DNA of 64,000 bases from Pseudomonas wuhanensis (GTDB taxonomy: Bacteria; Pseudomonadota; Gammaproteobacteria; Pseudomonadales; Pseudomonadaceae). The notes under the pieces are model-generated. The model was given only the letters and a program-made list of their open reading frames with translations. It did no database searches and had not been told where the DNA came from. The stretch is from contig NZ_CP117430.1 of the NCBI RefSeq assembly GCF_030687395.1, positions 2,666,001 through 2,730,000 on the forward strand, read 5' to 3'. The translations under genes and the position numbers were made by a program. Positions 46,322 to 54,308 of this stretch are shown here, in pieces (the first letter of the stretch is position 1; the number at the start of each line of letters is the position of its first letter).

Positions 46322-46897
46322 GTGAGCAATATAGTGCACAAAGATTCCACCCAACGGGCTTCGGTTCTCCAGCACGTCAGCCAGAACGTCCGACGTCTGC
46401 GCCACGCCGCCGACATGAGCCAGACCGCCCTGGCTGAAAAGTCCGGGGTCAGTCGCCGGATGCTGGTGGCCATCGAGGCCGGCGAGAAAAACGTCAGCCT
46501 GACCACCCTCGACCGCGTGGCCGAAGCGCTGGACGTCGCCTTCAGCGATCTGATCCAGGCCCCGGATGCCCGCGACCCGAGTCGCATCAACGAAGTGGCT
46601 TGGGCCGGAGCGATCCCCGGCAGCAAAGCCGTTTTACTGTCAAAAGCCACCGCCACCCGTGAAGTGGAACAATGGGAATGGTGCCTGCAACCGGGTGAAA
46701 TTTACCCCTCGCAACCGGACGCCGATGGCTGGAGCGAACAGCTCTACGTATTTGAAGGCTGCCTGACCCTGGTCCTGGGCGATAAGCAGCAACACATCGC
46801 CGCCGGCGAGTTCTTCATGTTCGCCAGCAACCAGCCGCATTCCTATCGCAATGACGGGGCGGTGGCGGCGCGGTTTGTGCGTAATGTGGTGATCTGA
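46322..46897 (+). CDS. XRE-family transcriptional regulator with cupin domain
   Basis: A 190-residue regulator. The N-terminal helix-turn-helix spans about residues 18-75 (VRRLRHAADMSQTALAEKSG, then SRRMLVAIEAGEKN), and the C-terminal cupin spans about 105-188 (EQLYVFEGCLTLVLGDKQQ, then AAGEFFMFASNQPHSYRN). The cupin probably binds a small ligand. GTG at 46322 is used as the start; a second GTG four codons later is possible. It likely represses itself and the divergent transporter. Confidence 0.85.
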   Translation: MSNIVHKDSTQRASVLQHVSQNVRRLRHAADMSQTALAEKSGVSRRMLVAIEAGEKNVSLTTLDRVAEALDVAFSDLIQAPDARDPSRINEVAWAGAIPGSKAVLLSKATATREVEQWEWCLQPGEIYPSQPDADGWSEQLYVFEGCLTLVLGDKQQHIAAGEFFMFASNQPHSYRNDGAVAARFVRNVVI

Positions 46898-46998
46898 CTG
46901 TTTACCGACCAACACTGGATAAGCACTTTGCTGTTTTCAAGCTGCAAGTGTTTCTCGGATAGTTCATTAACCTATTGAAATAAAAGATATTCAGTTTC

Positions 46999-47013
46999 AG
47001 GCACGACTCCTGC
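46999..47013 (+). promoter_or_regulatory. sigma-54-type promoter of sfnB
   Basis: AGGCACGACTCCTGC keeps the GG-N10-GC core and resembles TGGCACG-N4-TTGC. It is 40 bases before the sfnB ATG. Sfn genes of P. putida are known to depend on the sigma-54 activator SfnR, which supports the call. A short CTGGG/CCCAG hairpin follows in the leader. Confidence 0.6.
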
Positions 47014-47053
47014 AAAAGCTCTGGGGCATTTCCCAGAATCCCGGAGTCGGCCC

Positions 47054-48256
47054 ATGACAGCCTCTGCCCAACCCCCTCGCACTGCCCATGTGATCCACTC
47101 GGACGCCGAGGCGATTGCCGTCGCTCACAAGCTCGCCGCCCGCTTCGCTACCGAGGCCAGCGCTCGTGACCGCGAGCGACGTCTGCCGGTTGCCGAACTC
47201 GATGAGTTCTCCGCCAGTGGTTTATGGGGCATCACCATTCCCCAAGAATACGGCGGTGCCGGCGTGTCTTACGTGACAGTCGCCGAAGTGATCAAGATCA
47301 TTTCCGCCGCCGATCCGTCCCTCGGCCAGATCCCGCAAAACCATCTGGGCGTACTCGACATCCTGTTGCAAACCGCCACCGAAGCGCAGAAGCGCTATTA
47401 CTTCGACAAAGTCCTGCAGGGTTATCGTTTCGGCAACGCCTTCTCCGAATCCAAAAGCAAGAATGCCGGTGCTTTTGAAACCCGTATCCGTTTCGATAAA
47501 GACACCGCGCAAATCGACGGCGAGAAGTTCTACTGCACCGGCGCCTTGTTCGCGCACATCGTGCCGGCGGTGGCGGTCGATGAAGAGAACAAGGCTTTCA
47601 TCGCCTTCATCGAGCGCGACAATCCCGGCCTGACGGTGATCGACAGTTGGGACGGTTTCGGCCAGCGCACCACTGCCAGCGGCGGCGTGACCCTGAACGC
47701 GGTGAGCGTGCCCTTGAGCGCGGTGATCCCGGCCCACAAGGCGTTCGACGAACCCACCGCCGACGGCCCGATCTCGCAAATCATCCAGGCTGCCGTGGAT
47801 ACCGGCATCGCCGTCGGCGCCCTGGAAGAAACCAAGCGCTACGCCCGTGAAGCCCGACCATGGATCGACAGCCAGCAGGATCACGGCTGGCAGGACCCGT
47901 TCAGCATCGCAGCGATCGGCGACCTCGAATGGCGGGTTCACGGCACCGACGCCATCCTCAGAAAAGCCGGCCAAGCCATCGACGCCGCGTTGCTCAAACC
48001 CAATGAGGACACGGTTGCCCGCGCCTCGGTCGTGGTCGCACAGGCCAAAGTCCTCTCTGCCGAAATCGCCTTGCTCACCAGCAGCAAACTCTTCGAACTC
48101 GCCGGCACCCGCTCGGTGCTCGGCAAGTACAACCTCGACCGTCACTGGCGCAACGCCCGGACGCACACCTTGCACGACCCGGCGCGCTGGAAATACCACT
48201 TGATCGGCAACTACCTGCTCAACGGCGTGAAGCCTGCGCGCCACGCCTGGAACTGA
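47054..48256 (+). CDS. sfnB: SfnB family sulfur-acquisition oxidoreductase
   Basis: A 400-residue flavoprotein of the acyl-CoA-dehydrogenase superfamily (monooxygenase branch, like DszC). Features are LPVAELDEFSASGLWGITIP, the EYGGAGVSYVTVAEVIK segment, a flavin-binding FGNAFSESKSKNAGAF and a helical C-terminal domain with SKLFELAGTRSVLGKYNLD. SfnB proteins help release sulfur from sulfones or sulfonates under sulfate limitation. The gene follows a sigma-54-type promoter and begins a run of co-directional genes. The substrate is not determined. Confidence 0.88.
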   Translation: MTASAQPPRTAHVIHSDAEAIAVAHKLAARFATEASARDRERRLPVAELDEFSASGLWGITIPQEYGGAGVSYVTVAEVIKIISAADPSLGQIPQNHLGVLDILLQTATEAQKRYYFDKVLQGYRFGNAFSESKSKNAGAFETRIRFDKDTAQIDGEKFYCTGALFAHIVPAVAVDEENKAFIAFIERDNPGLTVIDSWDGFGQRTTASGGVTLNAVSVPLSAVIPAHKAFDEPTADGPISQIIQAAVDTGIAVGALEETKRYAREARPWIDSQQDHGWQDPFSIAAIGDLEWRVHGTDAILRKAGQAIDAALLKPNEDTVARASVVVAQAKVLSAEIALLTSSKLFELAGTRSVLGKYNLDRHWRNARTHTLHDPARWKYHLIGNYLLNGVKPARHAWN

Positions 48257-48266
48257 GGAGCGACCC

Positions 48267-48704
48267 ATGAACGCCTTGACCCAACCGATTGTTGCCAGGC
48301 AGCCCCTGGCCAAGCCACAGCACGACCTGCACAACGCTCGCACGTTGCTCGACGCGACGTTGCGTTTCGTCCGCCGGCAGACCCAAGCCACGGCTGATCC
48401 TTACGTCATCAGCCGCTTCGGTGACTTGCACATCCGCATCGAAGTCGCCGCCGCGCTGCTCGAACGCGCCGAAGACGTTCTGAACAGCGTTGATGACGAC
48501 ACAGAAATCAGCGTCGCCGTCGCCGAGTCGCACCTGGCCAGCGCGGATGCTTTAAATGCCGTCAGCAATGCCGAATTCGAACTCACCGGCCAACGCACCG
48601 TGTTGCCTGGGTCGCTGGATGATCCGCTGCGCTGGAAGCTCCACCTCATTGGCAACTTCCGCCTCAACGGCATCCATCCCCCCAGCGTGCGGAGTGTCGT
48701 TTGA
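48267..48704 (+). CDS. half-size acyl-CoA-dehydrogenase-like protein (C-terminal domain only)
   Basis: A 145-residue protein resembling only the C-terminal helical bundle of SfnB-type flavoproteins: RFGDLHIRIEVAAALLERAE, then SHLASADALNAVSNAEFELT and LRWKLHLIGNFRLNG, the last matching the SfnB ending KYHLIGNYLLNG. It lacks the FAD-binding N-terminal and beta domains, so it is unlikely to be an independent oxidase. It has a normal start 10 bases after sfnB and overlaps the next gene (TGATG), so it is probably translated. It could pair with SfnB. Confidence 0.7.
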   Translation: MNALTQPIVARQPLAKPQHDLHNARTLLDATLRFVRRQTQATADPYVISRFGDLHIRIEVAAALLERAEDVLNSVDDDTEISVAVAESHLASADALNAVSNAEFELTGQRTVLPGSLDDPLRWKLHLIGNFRLNGIHPPSVRSVV

Positions 48705-50107
48705 TGGCCCGTGAAATTCGTCTCAACGCCTTTGACATGAACTGCGTCGGCCACCAGTCGCCGGGTTTGTGGGCGCATCCGCGGGATCGATCCTGGCAGT
48801 ACAAGGATCTTGAGTACTGGACGGATCTGGCGAAAATCCTTGAGCGAGGCAAGTTCGACGGTTTGTTCATCGCCGATGTGCTGGGCATTTATGACGTCTA
48901 CAACGGCAACGGTGACGCGGCGATTCGTCAGGCGGCGCAGGTGCCGGTCAATGATCCATTGCAACTGATCCCGCCGATGGCATTGGTCACCGAGCATCTG
49001 GGTTTTGGCCTGACCGCGTCGCTGTCCTTCGAACACCCGTATCCGTTCGCCCGACGCCTGTCGACTCTCGACCACCTGACCAAGGGCCGCGCCGGTTGGA
49101 ACATCGTCACCTCGTACCTGGAAAGCGGCGCGAAGAACCTCGGCCAGAAAGCCCAGACCGAACATGACGCCCGTTACGACTTTGCCGAAGAGTACCTGGA
49201 GGTTTGCTACAAACTGTGGGAAGGCAGCTGGGAAGAGGGCGCGATTCTGCGGGATCGCGAGCGGCGGATCTTCAGCGATCCGAGCAAAATCCACGAAATC
49301 CGGCACGTCGGCAAACACTTTCAGGTGCCAGGGATTCACCTCTGTGAACCCTCGCAGCAACGCACGCCGGTGCTGTATCAGGCCGGCGCCTCGAGTCGCG
49401 GCAAGCAGTTCGCCGCCGAACATGCCGAATGCGTGTTTGTCGCCGCGCCGTCGAAAGTGCTGCTGAAGAAAACCGTGGCCGACATCCGTCGCCGGGTGGC
49501 CGAGGCGGGGCGCGATCCGTCGAAGATCCTGATCTTCAATCTGCAAACGGTGATCCTCGGCGAGACCGACGCCAAGGCCAAAGCCAAGTTCGAAGAATAC
49601 AAAACCTGGGTCAGTTATGAAGGCGCCATGGCGCTGATCTCGGGCTGGACCGGCATCGATTTCAGCCAGTTCAAACCGGATGAACCGCTCAAGCACGTGC
49701 ACACCAATGCCATTCAATCGGCGGTGGAGGCGTTCTCCACGGCGGACCCGAACAAGGTCTGGACACCGAACGAACTGGCCGATTGGGTCGGGATCGGCGG
49801 TTTCGGGCCGCTGTTTGTCGGCAGCCCCGAGACCGTCGCCGATTTGCTGCAGGAGTGGGTCGAGGAGACCGATGTGGATGGCTTCAACCTGGCTTATGCG
49901 TTGACCCACGAAACGTTCATCGATGCCGTGGAGTTGCTGGTGCCGGAGTTGCAGAAGCGCGGGGTGTACAAGACCGAATACGCACCTGGGACCTTGCGCG
50001 AGAAGTTGTTTGGCGAAGGGGCGCGATTGCCGGATATCCATCCGGGGGCGGGCTATCGAGACCTGGCGGCGTTGCGGCGGCAGGAGAAGGAAGTGATGTC
50101 TGCGTAG
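48704..50107 (+). CDS. LLM-class flavin-dependent monooxygenase (NtaA/SnaA/DszA family)
   Basis: A 467-residue FMNH2-dependent monooxygenase of the bacterial luciferase fold. Family features are the N-terminal EIRLNAFDMNCVGHQSPGLW, KFDGLFIADVLGIYD, TASLSFEHPYPFARRLSTLD, GRAGWNIVTSYLESGAKN and QRTPVLYQAGASSRGKQFAA. Relatives cleave C-S or C-N bonds in sulfonates, sulfones and chelators, with reduced flavin from a separate reductase. The ATG at 48704 overlaps the stop of the preceding gene, and GGAG lies upstream. An IS element interrupts the run just after it. Confidence 0.88.
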   Translation: MAREIRLNAFDMNCVGHQSPGLWAHPRDRSWQYKDLEYWTDLAKILERGKFDGLFIADVLGIYDVYNGNGDAAIRQAAQVPVNDPLQLIPPMALVTEHLGFGLTASLSFEHPYPFARRLSTLDHLTKGRAGWNIVTSYLESGAKNLGQKAQTEHDARYDFAEEYLEVCYKLWEGSWEEGAILRDRERRIFSDPSKIHEIRHVGKHFQVPGIHLCEPSQQRTPVLYQAGASSRGKQFAAEHAECVFVAAPSKVLLKKTVADIRRRVAEAGRDPSKILIFNLQTVILGETDAKAKAKFEEYKTWVSYEGAMALISGWTGIDFSQFKPDEPLKHVHTNAIQSAVEAFSTADPNKVWTPNELADWVGIGGFGPLFVGSPETVADLLQEWVEETDVDGFNLAYALTHETFIDAVELLVPELQKRGVYKTEYAPGTLREKLFGEGARLPDIHPGAGYRDLAALRRQEKEVMSA

Positions 50108-50205
50108 ACGCCTTCGCGGGCAAGCCACGCTCCCACAGGTTTCGTATCGTCGGCGATAGTTGTGGACGACACAAAACCCTGTGGGAGCGGGCTTGCCCGC
50201 GATGG
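50108..50205. repeat. REP units on the left of the IS
   Basis: CCTTCGCGGGCAAGCCACGC at the left and GTGGGAGCGGGCTTGCCCGC at the right form the pair. The right unit ends in the duplicated target CGCGATGG and is broken by the IS at 50206. Confidence 0.85.
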
Positions 50206-51585
50206 GCATAGGTATCTACACATCTCCCGATCCTGGTCTATAAAGGGACGGCATGGATATCAAATGACCGGGCTAGATGCCCGACTGACAAAACGATACG
50301 ACGAGTTGGTCATGGGACACAGTAATGGACTACCGGCGCTGGCCGCCGGGATGAAAGCCTTGCCGCGAAGCGACAAGGCTTTTGCACAGACGCAAGCCCT
50401 TTGGCGATTTTTGAGCAATGACCGGGTTCGGCCCGTTGACCTGGTTAAACCGCTGCTGGCGTTAGCCCACGAGGGTTGTCGGGATGACTGTGATGATTAC
50501 GCGCTGGTCATGCACGATTGGTCTCGGCTCAATTACATGCACCACCACAGCAAGGCTGATCGCCTGCAAATGACCCACCGAGGCGATATCGGGTACGAAC
50601 TGCAAAGCAGCCTGCTAGTCACCGACCGTGACGGTGCACCGATCTGTACTCCCGCTCAAAATCTGGCGACCAGGGACGGCGTGCTCAGCACGCGAGCCGA
50701 AGAAGTGCTGGTCCCTGAGAAGCATCTGCATGAACTGACACAACGTATCACTTGGCTGGAACAGCAGAATTTTGCCAAGCCGCTTGTCCATATCGTGGAT
50801 CGAGAGGCTGATTCGGTCGCTCACCTGAGGCAATGGCAGGCCGAGGGTCGGCAATGGCTGGTGCGAGTCAAGGCCGGTTCCACGGCCAGTCATGCAGGTC
50901 AATCGAGGGCCCTGAGTCAAATTGCTCGCGAGATGACCTACCGCAAAACTCGCAAGGTGGACTACAAAGGAAAACCGGCCATTCAATGGGTGGGAGAAAC
51001 CGCCGTCGTGCTGACTCGCCAAGCCCAGCCTTTCACCAAAGACAGGGCCGACCGCAAGACGCTGCGCAAGTCTGGTGAGCCGTTGCCGGCCCGGCTCGTC
51101 GTGAGCCGAATACTGGGAGCCGATGGTCACCTGCTGGCCGAATGGTATTTGCTGAGCAACCTTGAGCAAGAGGTCGCAGATGAACGATTGGCGCTCTGGT
51201 ATTACTGGCGCTGGCGTATCGAGTCCTACTTCAAACTGCTTAAAGGGGGTGGGCATCAGCTGGAAAACTGGCAGCAAGAGAGCGGTGAAGCGGTGTTCAA
51301 ACGGCTGTTGATCGCCAGTCAGGCATGTGCTGTCAGTTGGCGTCTGATGCGGGCTAAGGGGGAGTTTGCTGAGCAAACACGGGATTTTTTGGTCCGTCTG
51401 TCTGGTCGACAGATGAAGCGCTCGCAGCCGGTGACGGCTTCCGCGCTGCTGGCCGGTTTATACATGCTTTTGGCCATGTGCGAGACATTGGAACAATACA
51501 CGCCCCAGGAACTGGCGGGTTTTGCTAAAGAGGCCATCGGCTGGGTGGCCAGCCGAAGACTTTAGAGATGTGTAGATACCTATGC
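50206..51585 (+). mobile_element. IS4-family (Tn5/IS50-like) insertion sequence, 1380 bp
   Basis: Terminal inverted repeats of 21 bp match perfectly; both ends begin GCATAGGTATCTACACATCT. The element is flanked by an 8-bp direct repeat CGCGATGG (50198-50205 and 51586-51593), a target duplication length usual for the IS50-like subgroup. It encodes one transposase and lies inside a REP unit between the monooxygenase and the truncated ligase gene. Intact ends, matching duplication and an intact transposase suggest a recent and possibly active insertion. Confidence 0.93.
50264..51565 (+). CDS. IS4-family DDE transposase
   Basis: A 433-residue transposase. The N-terminal DNA-binding region precedes the RNase H-like core. 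The first catalytic aspartate is in VMHDWSRLNY and the second in HIVDREADSVAH. The third acidic residue is in the YREK signature YYWRWRIESYFKLLK, which fits Y-x2-R-x3-E-x6-K exactly. The ATG at 50264 is the first in-frame start inside the element; upstream codons lie in the REP. The stop codon touches the right inverted repeat. Confidence 0.9.
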   Translation: MTGLDARLTKRYDELVMGHSNGLPALAAGMKALPRSDKAFAQTQALWRFLSNDRVRPVDLVKPLLALAHEGCRDDCDDYALVMHDWSRLNYMHHHSKADRLQMTHRGDIGYELQSSLLVTDRDGAPICTPAQNLATRDGVLSTRAEEVLVPEKHLHELTQRITWLEQQNFAKPLVHIVDREADSVAHLRQWQAEGRQWLVRVKAGSTASHAGQSRALSQIAREMTYRKTRKVDYKGKPAIQWVGETAVVLTRQAQPFTKDRADRKTLRKSGEPLPARLVVSRILGADGHLLAEWYLLSNLEQEVADERLALWYYWRWRIESYFKLLKGGGHQLENWQQESGEAVFKRLLIASQACAVSWRLMRAKGEFAEQTRDFLVRLSGRQMKRSQPVTASALLAGLYMLLAMCETLEQYTPQELAGFAKEAIGWVASRRL

Positions 51586-51659
51586 CGCGATGGGGCCAGT
51601 ACATCCAACATTGATGTCGCCTGTCACACCGCCATCGCGAGCAGGCTCGCTCCCACAGG
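51586..51659. repeat. REP remnant on the right of the IS
   Basis: The sequence resumes with CGCGATGGGGCCAGTACATC and contains a complete unit CCATCGCGAGCAGGCTCGCT. Together with the left flank it reconstructs a BIME in which the IS landed. Confidence 0.8.
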
Positions 51660-51744
51660 TAATCGGCGGTGTTTTAGAGATTGCGTTAATTCTTCAGCCC
51701 AGCGGACCACCGCACGCTTTTGCCCATGGATAAGAGGTAAGCCA

Positions 51745-52650
51745 ATGAGCGTGCATGAACTCAAGCGTCCGCCCATCGCGGACACCGCCGAATGGCAGGT
51801 CAAAGCGCCTTGCACCCTGGAGCAGCTGCAGCACTGGGCGCAGGTCAGTCCGTTGCAACCGGCGCTGCGCCACAAGCGCCACGGTCAGTGGTTCGTCTGG
51901 CGCTGGATCGATGTTTTGCGCGATGTCGAGCGGTTGGCCGATGGTTTGCGTCAGCAGGGTTTTACCGAAGACTCGCGCCTGGCCTTGAGCGGTGCGTTCG
52001 AGCCAAATCTGTTGCTGCTCGCATTGGCCGCCCGGCACATCGGCGCTGAACTGCTGACGCTGCCGGACAACCTCGACCCCGATACCCTGCACAAAGCCCT
52101 ATGGCGCAGCCGTCCGACCCACGCATTCGTCCAGGGGCGACAGACGCAGCAACTCTGGATCAACCAAGGCCAGGCGCTGCTGAATTTCGCCGACCTGCTC
52201 GGCCCGGTGGACCCTGCGCAACGCCTCAACCGCTGGAATCAAGACGCGCAACTATGGAGCGAAGAGGGCACCCAGTGGCAGCACGGCCTGACGGTATTGC
52301 TGGAGCTATGGCTGACCAGCGGCCAATCCCTGGCCTTCCCCGAAAGCCCTGGCAGCGCCAGCCGCGACCGTCGTGAAGTCGCACCGTCCGGGCTGTTGCT
52401 GTCGACCGAACGCCTGCACGTGCTCGCCGCAGAAATCGACAGCCGCCTCGCGCCCCACGGCACCTGGCGCCGACGCCTCTGCGACTGGGCCATCGCCCAT
52501 CCGGAAAAGGCTCTGCAACGCTTGATTAAAAAACGCGTTCGCCGCCTGTTAGGCTTCCACAACCTGCATTTCATCTGGCAAGCCACTCGCATTTCCGATG
52601 CTCAACCCGAGCCGACCTGGCTCGCCGAATTCAAACGGGACATCGCATGA
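51745..52650 (+). CDS. truncated AMP-binding (acyl-CoA ligase-like) protein
   Basis: A 301-residue protein resembling only the N-terminal subdomain of acyl-CoA synthetases: LRHKRHGQWFVWRWIDVLRD, VERLADGLRQQGF and LALAARHIGAELLTLPDNL. The ATP/AMP-binding P-loop (YTSGTTG type), the core A5 motif and the C-terminal lysine domain are missing, so ligase activity is unlikely. The rest is compact and has no frameshift. The ATG at 51745 has AGAGG upstream, and the stop overlaps the next ATG. Full-length ligases often accompany Liv-type importers of aromatic or fatty acids, so this may be a repurposed remnant. Confidence 0.7.
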   Translation: MSVHELKRPPIADTAEWQVKAPCTLEQLQHWAQVSPLQPALRHKRHGQWFVWRWIDVLRDVERLADGLRQQGFTEDSRLALSGAFEPNLLLLALAARHIGAELLTLPDNLDPDTLHKALWRSRPTHAFVQGRQTQQLWINQGQALLNFADLLGPVDPAQRLNRWNQDAQLWSEEGTQWQHGLTVLLELWLTSGQSLAFPESPGSASRDRREVAPSGLLLSTERLHVLAAEIDSRLAPHGTWRRRLCDWAIAHPEKALQRLIKKRVRRLLGFHNLHFIWQATRISDAQPEPTWLAEFKRDIA

Positions 52651-53423
52651 GCTCAACCGATTCCATTCTGCAAGTCAGCGGTATTTCCCTGTCCTTCAAA
52701 GGCGTGAAGGCGATCAATGAACTGTCGTTCGACGTGCGCCGGGGCGAGATCTGCGCGCTGATCGGCCCCAACGGCGCGGGCAAGAGTTCGCTGCTCAACG
52801 TACTGAACGGCGTGTACCGCTTCGATGCCGGTTCGATTGTGTTCGAGCAACAGCCGTTCAAGCGTATCGACCCATTGAGCGCCGCACGCCGAGGCATCGG
52901 TCGCACGTTCCAGAACAACGCGCTGTTCAAGAAAATGAGCGTGATCGACAACATCCTCACCGGCCTGTCACGGCACCTGCGCAGCCGTTTTATTGAGCAG
53001 GCGCTGAACCTGCCAAGAGCCCGGCGTGAGGCTGAAGGCTTCCGTCGGCAGGCCCAGGGCATTCTCGAATTTCTCGAACTGCAAGCCCACCGCGACGTGC
53101 CGGTGGGCAAGCTGTCCTACGGCCTGCAAAAACGTGTGGAGCTGGGCCGTGCCTTGATTGCCGGCCCCGGCCTGTTGCTGCTCGATGAGCCGATGGCCGG
53201 AATGAACGCCGAAGAGAAGCAGGAAATGGCCCGCTTCATCGCCGACATCAACGGCGACCTCGGCACCACGGTGGTATTGATCGAGCACGACATGAGCGTG
53301 GTCATGGGCCTGTCCGACCATGTGGTGGTGCTCGATTACGGGCGCAAGGTCGGTGACGGCACGCCGGCCGAGGTGCAGGCCAATCCTGACGTCATCGCGG
53401 CGTATCTGGGCGTGGTGCACTGA
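52647..53423 (+). CDS. branched-chain/amide-type ABC transporter ATP-binding protein (LivG-like)
   Basis: A 258-residue ATPase. Walker A is GPNGAGKSS, the Q loop GRTFQNNALF, the signature is the altered LSYGLQKRVELGRA (LSGGQ changed to LSYGLQ, common in LivG) and Walker B is LLLLDEPMAGM, with the H loop in VVLIEHDMSVV. It overlaps the ligase-like gene by four bases and the permease by one, so it is tightly coupled. It is one of two ATPases of the importer; the other is at 56729. Confidence 0.92.
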   Translation: MSSTDSILQVSGISLSFKGVKAINELSFDVRRGEICALIGPNGAGKSSLLNVLNGVYRFDAGSIVFEQQPFKRIDPLSAARRGIGRTFQNNALFKKMSVIDNILTGLSRHLRSRFIEQALNLPRARREAEGFRRQAQGILEFLELQAHRDVPVGKLSYGLQKRVELGRALIAGPGLLLLDEPMAGMNAEEKQEMARFIADINGDLGTTVVLIEHDMSVVMGLSDHVVVLDYGRKVGDGTPAEVQANPDVIAAYLGVVH

Positions 53424-54304
53424 TGACATTCTTCTTCGAAACCCTGCTCGGCGGCTTGCTCGCCGGAACCATGTACTCGCTGGTCGCGATCGGCTTCGTG
53501 CTGATCTACAAGGCCAGCGGCGTGTTCAATTTCGCTCAGGGCGCGATGCTGCTGTTCGCCGCGCTGACCTTTGTCAGCCTGCACGATCAAGGCGTGCCGT
53601 TTGCCTTGGCGCTGTTGCTGACCGTTGTGGTGATGATCATCGGCGCATTGCTGATCGAGCGGCTGGTGTTGCGACCACTGGTCAATCGCTCGCAGATCAC
53701 CCTGTTTATGGCCACCCTCGGGTTGTCGTTCATCATCGAAGGCCTGGCTCAGGGCTTGATGGGTTCGCAAGTGCGGGCGCTGGATCTGGGCATCGATGAC
53801 GTGCCGCTGTTCATCGGCGGGATGATGGTCAGCCAGTTCGACCTGATTGCCGCAGCGACCGCCATCGTGCTGGTGACGGTGCTGGCGCTGCTGTTCAACA
53901 AAACCCGCATTGGCGTGTCATTGCGCGCAGTGGCGGATGACACCACCGCCGCGCTGTCGATCGGCATCAACCTCAACCGCATCTGGCAGATCGTCTGGGC
54001 GGTGGCCGGTATTGTCGGGCTGGTGGCGGGGTTGTTGTGGGGCGCGCGCCAAGGTGTGCAGTTCTCGCTGTCGCTGGTGGTGCTCAAGGCCTTGCCGGTG
54101 TTGATCATCGGCGGCTTCACCTCAATTGGCGGGGCGATTGTCGGCGGGTTGATCGTCGGTGCGGCGGAGAACCTCGCCGAGGTGTACATCGGCCCGCTGA
54201 TCGGCGGTGGCATTACCCCGTGGTTCGCTTACGTCCTGGCTTTGGCCTTCCTGTACATCCGTCCCGCCGGCCTGTTCGGCGAGCGCGCCATCGAGCGAGT
54301 CTGA
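53423..54304 (+). CDS. branched-chain-type ABC transporter permease (LivH-like)
   Basis: A 293-residue permease with eight hydrophobic helices. LivH class features are GTMYSLVAIGFVLIYKASGV near the N-terminus, NFAQGAMLLFAALTF, and RAVADDTTAALSIGINLNRI, the ATPase-contact loop. The start overlaps the stop of the ATPase gene. Confidence 0.92.
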   Translation: MTFFFETLLGGLLAGTMYSLVAIGFVLIYKASGVFNFAQGAMLLFAALTFVSLHDQGVPFALALLLTVVVMIIGALLIERLVLRPLVNRSQITLFMATLGLSFIIEGLAQGLMGSQVRALDLGIDDVPLFIGGMMVSQFDLIAAATAIVLVTVLALLFNKTRIGVSLRAVADDTTAALSIGINLNRIWQIVWAVAGIVGLVAGLLWGARQGVQFSLSLVVLKALPVLIIGGFTSIGGAIVGGLIVGAAENLAEVYIGPLIGGGITPWFAYVLALAFLYIRPAGLFGERAIERV

Positions 54305-54308
54305 ACCC

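Noticed and set aside
50108..51659. A composite transposon carrying the sulfur cluster
   Set aside because: Only one IS copy is present in the window, and its own 8-bp duplication shows a simple single insertion.
51745..52650. Frameshifted pseudogene of a full-length acyl-CoA ligase
   Set aside because: No ligase core motif was found in other frames downstream, and the stop codon overlaps the next gene start, so this is a stable short gene and not a broken long one.
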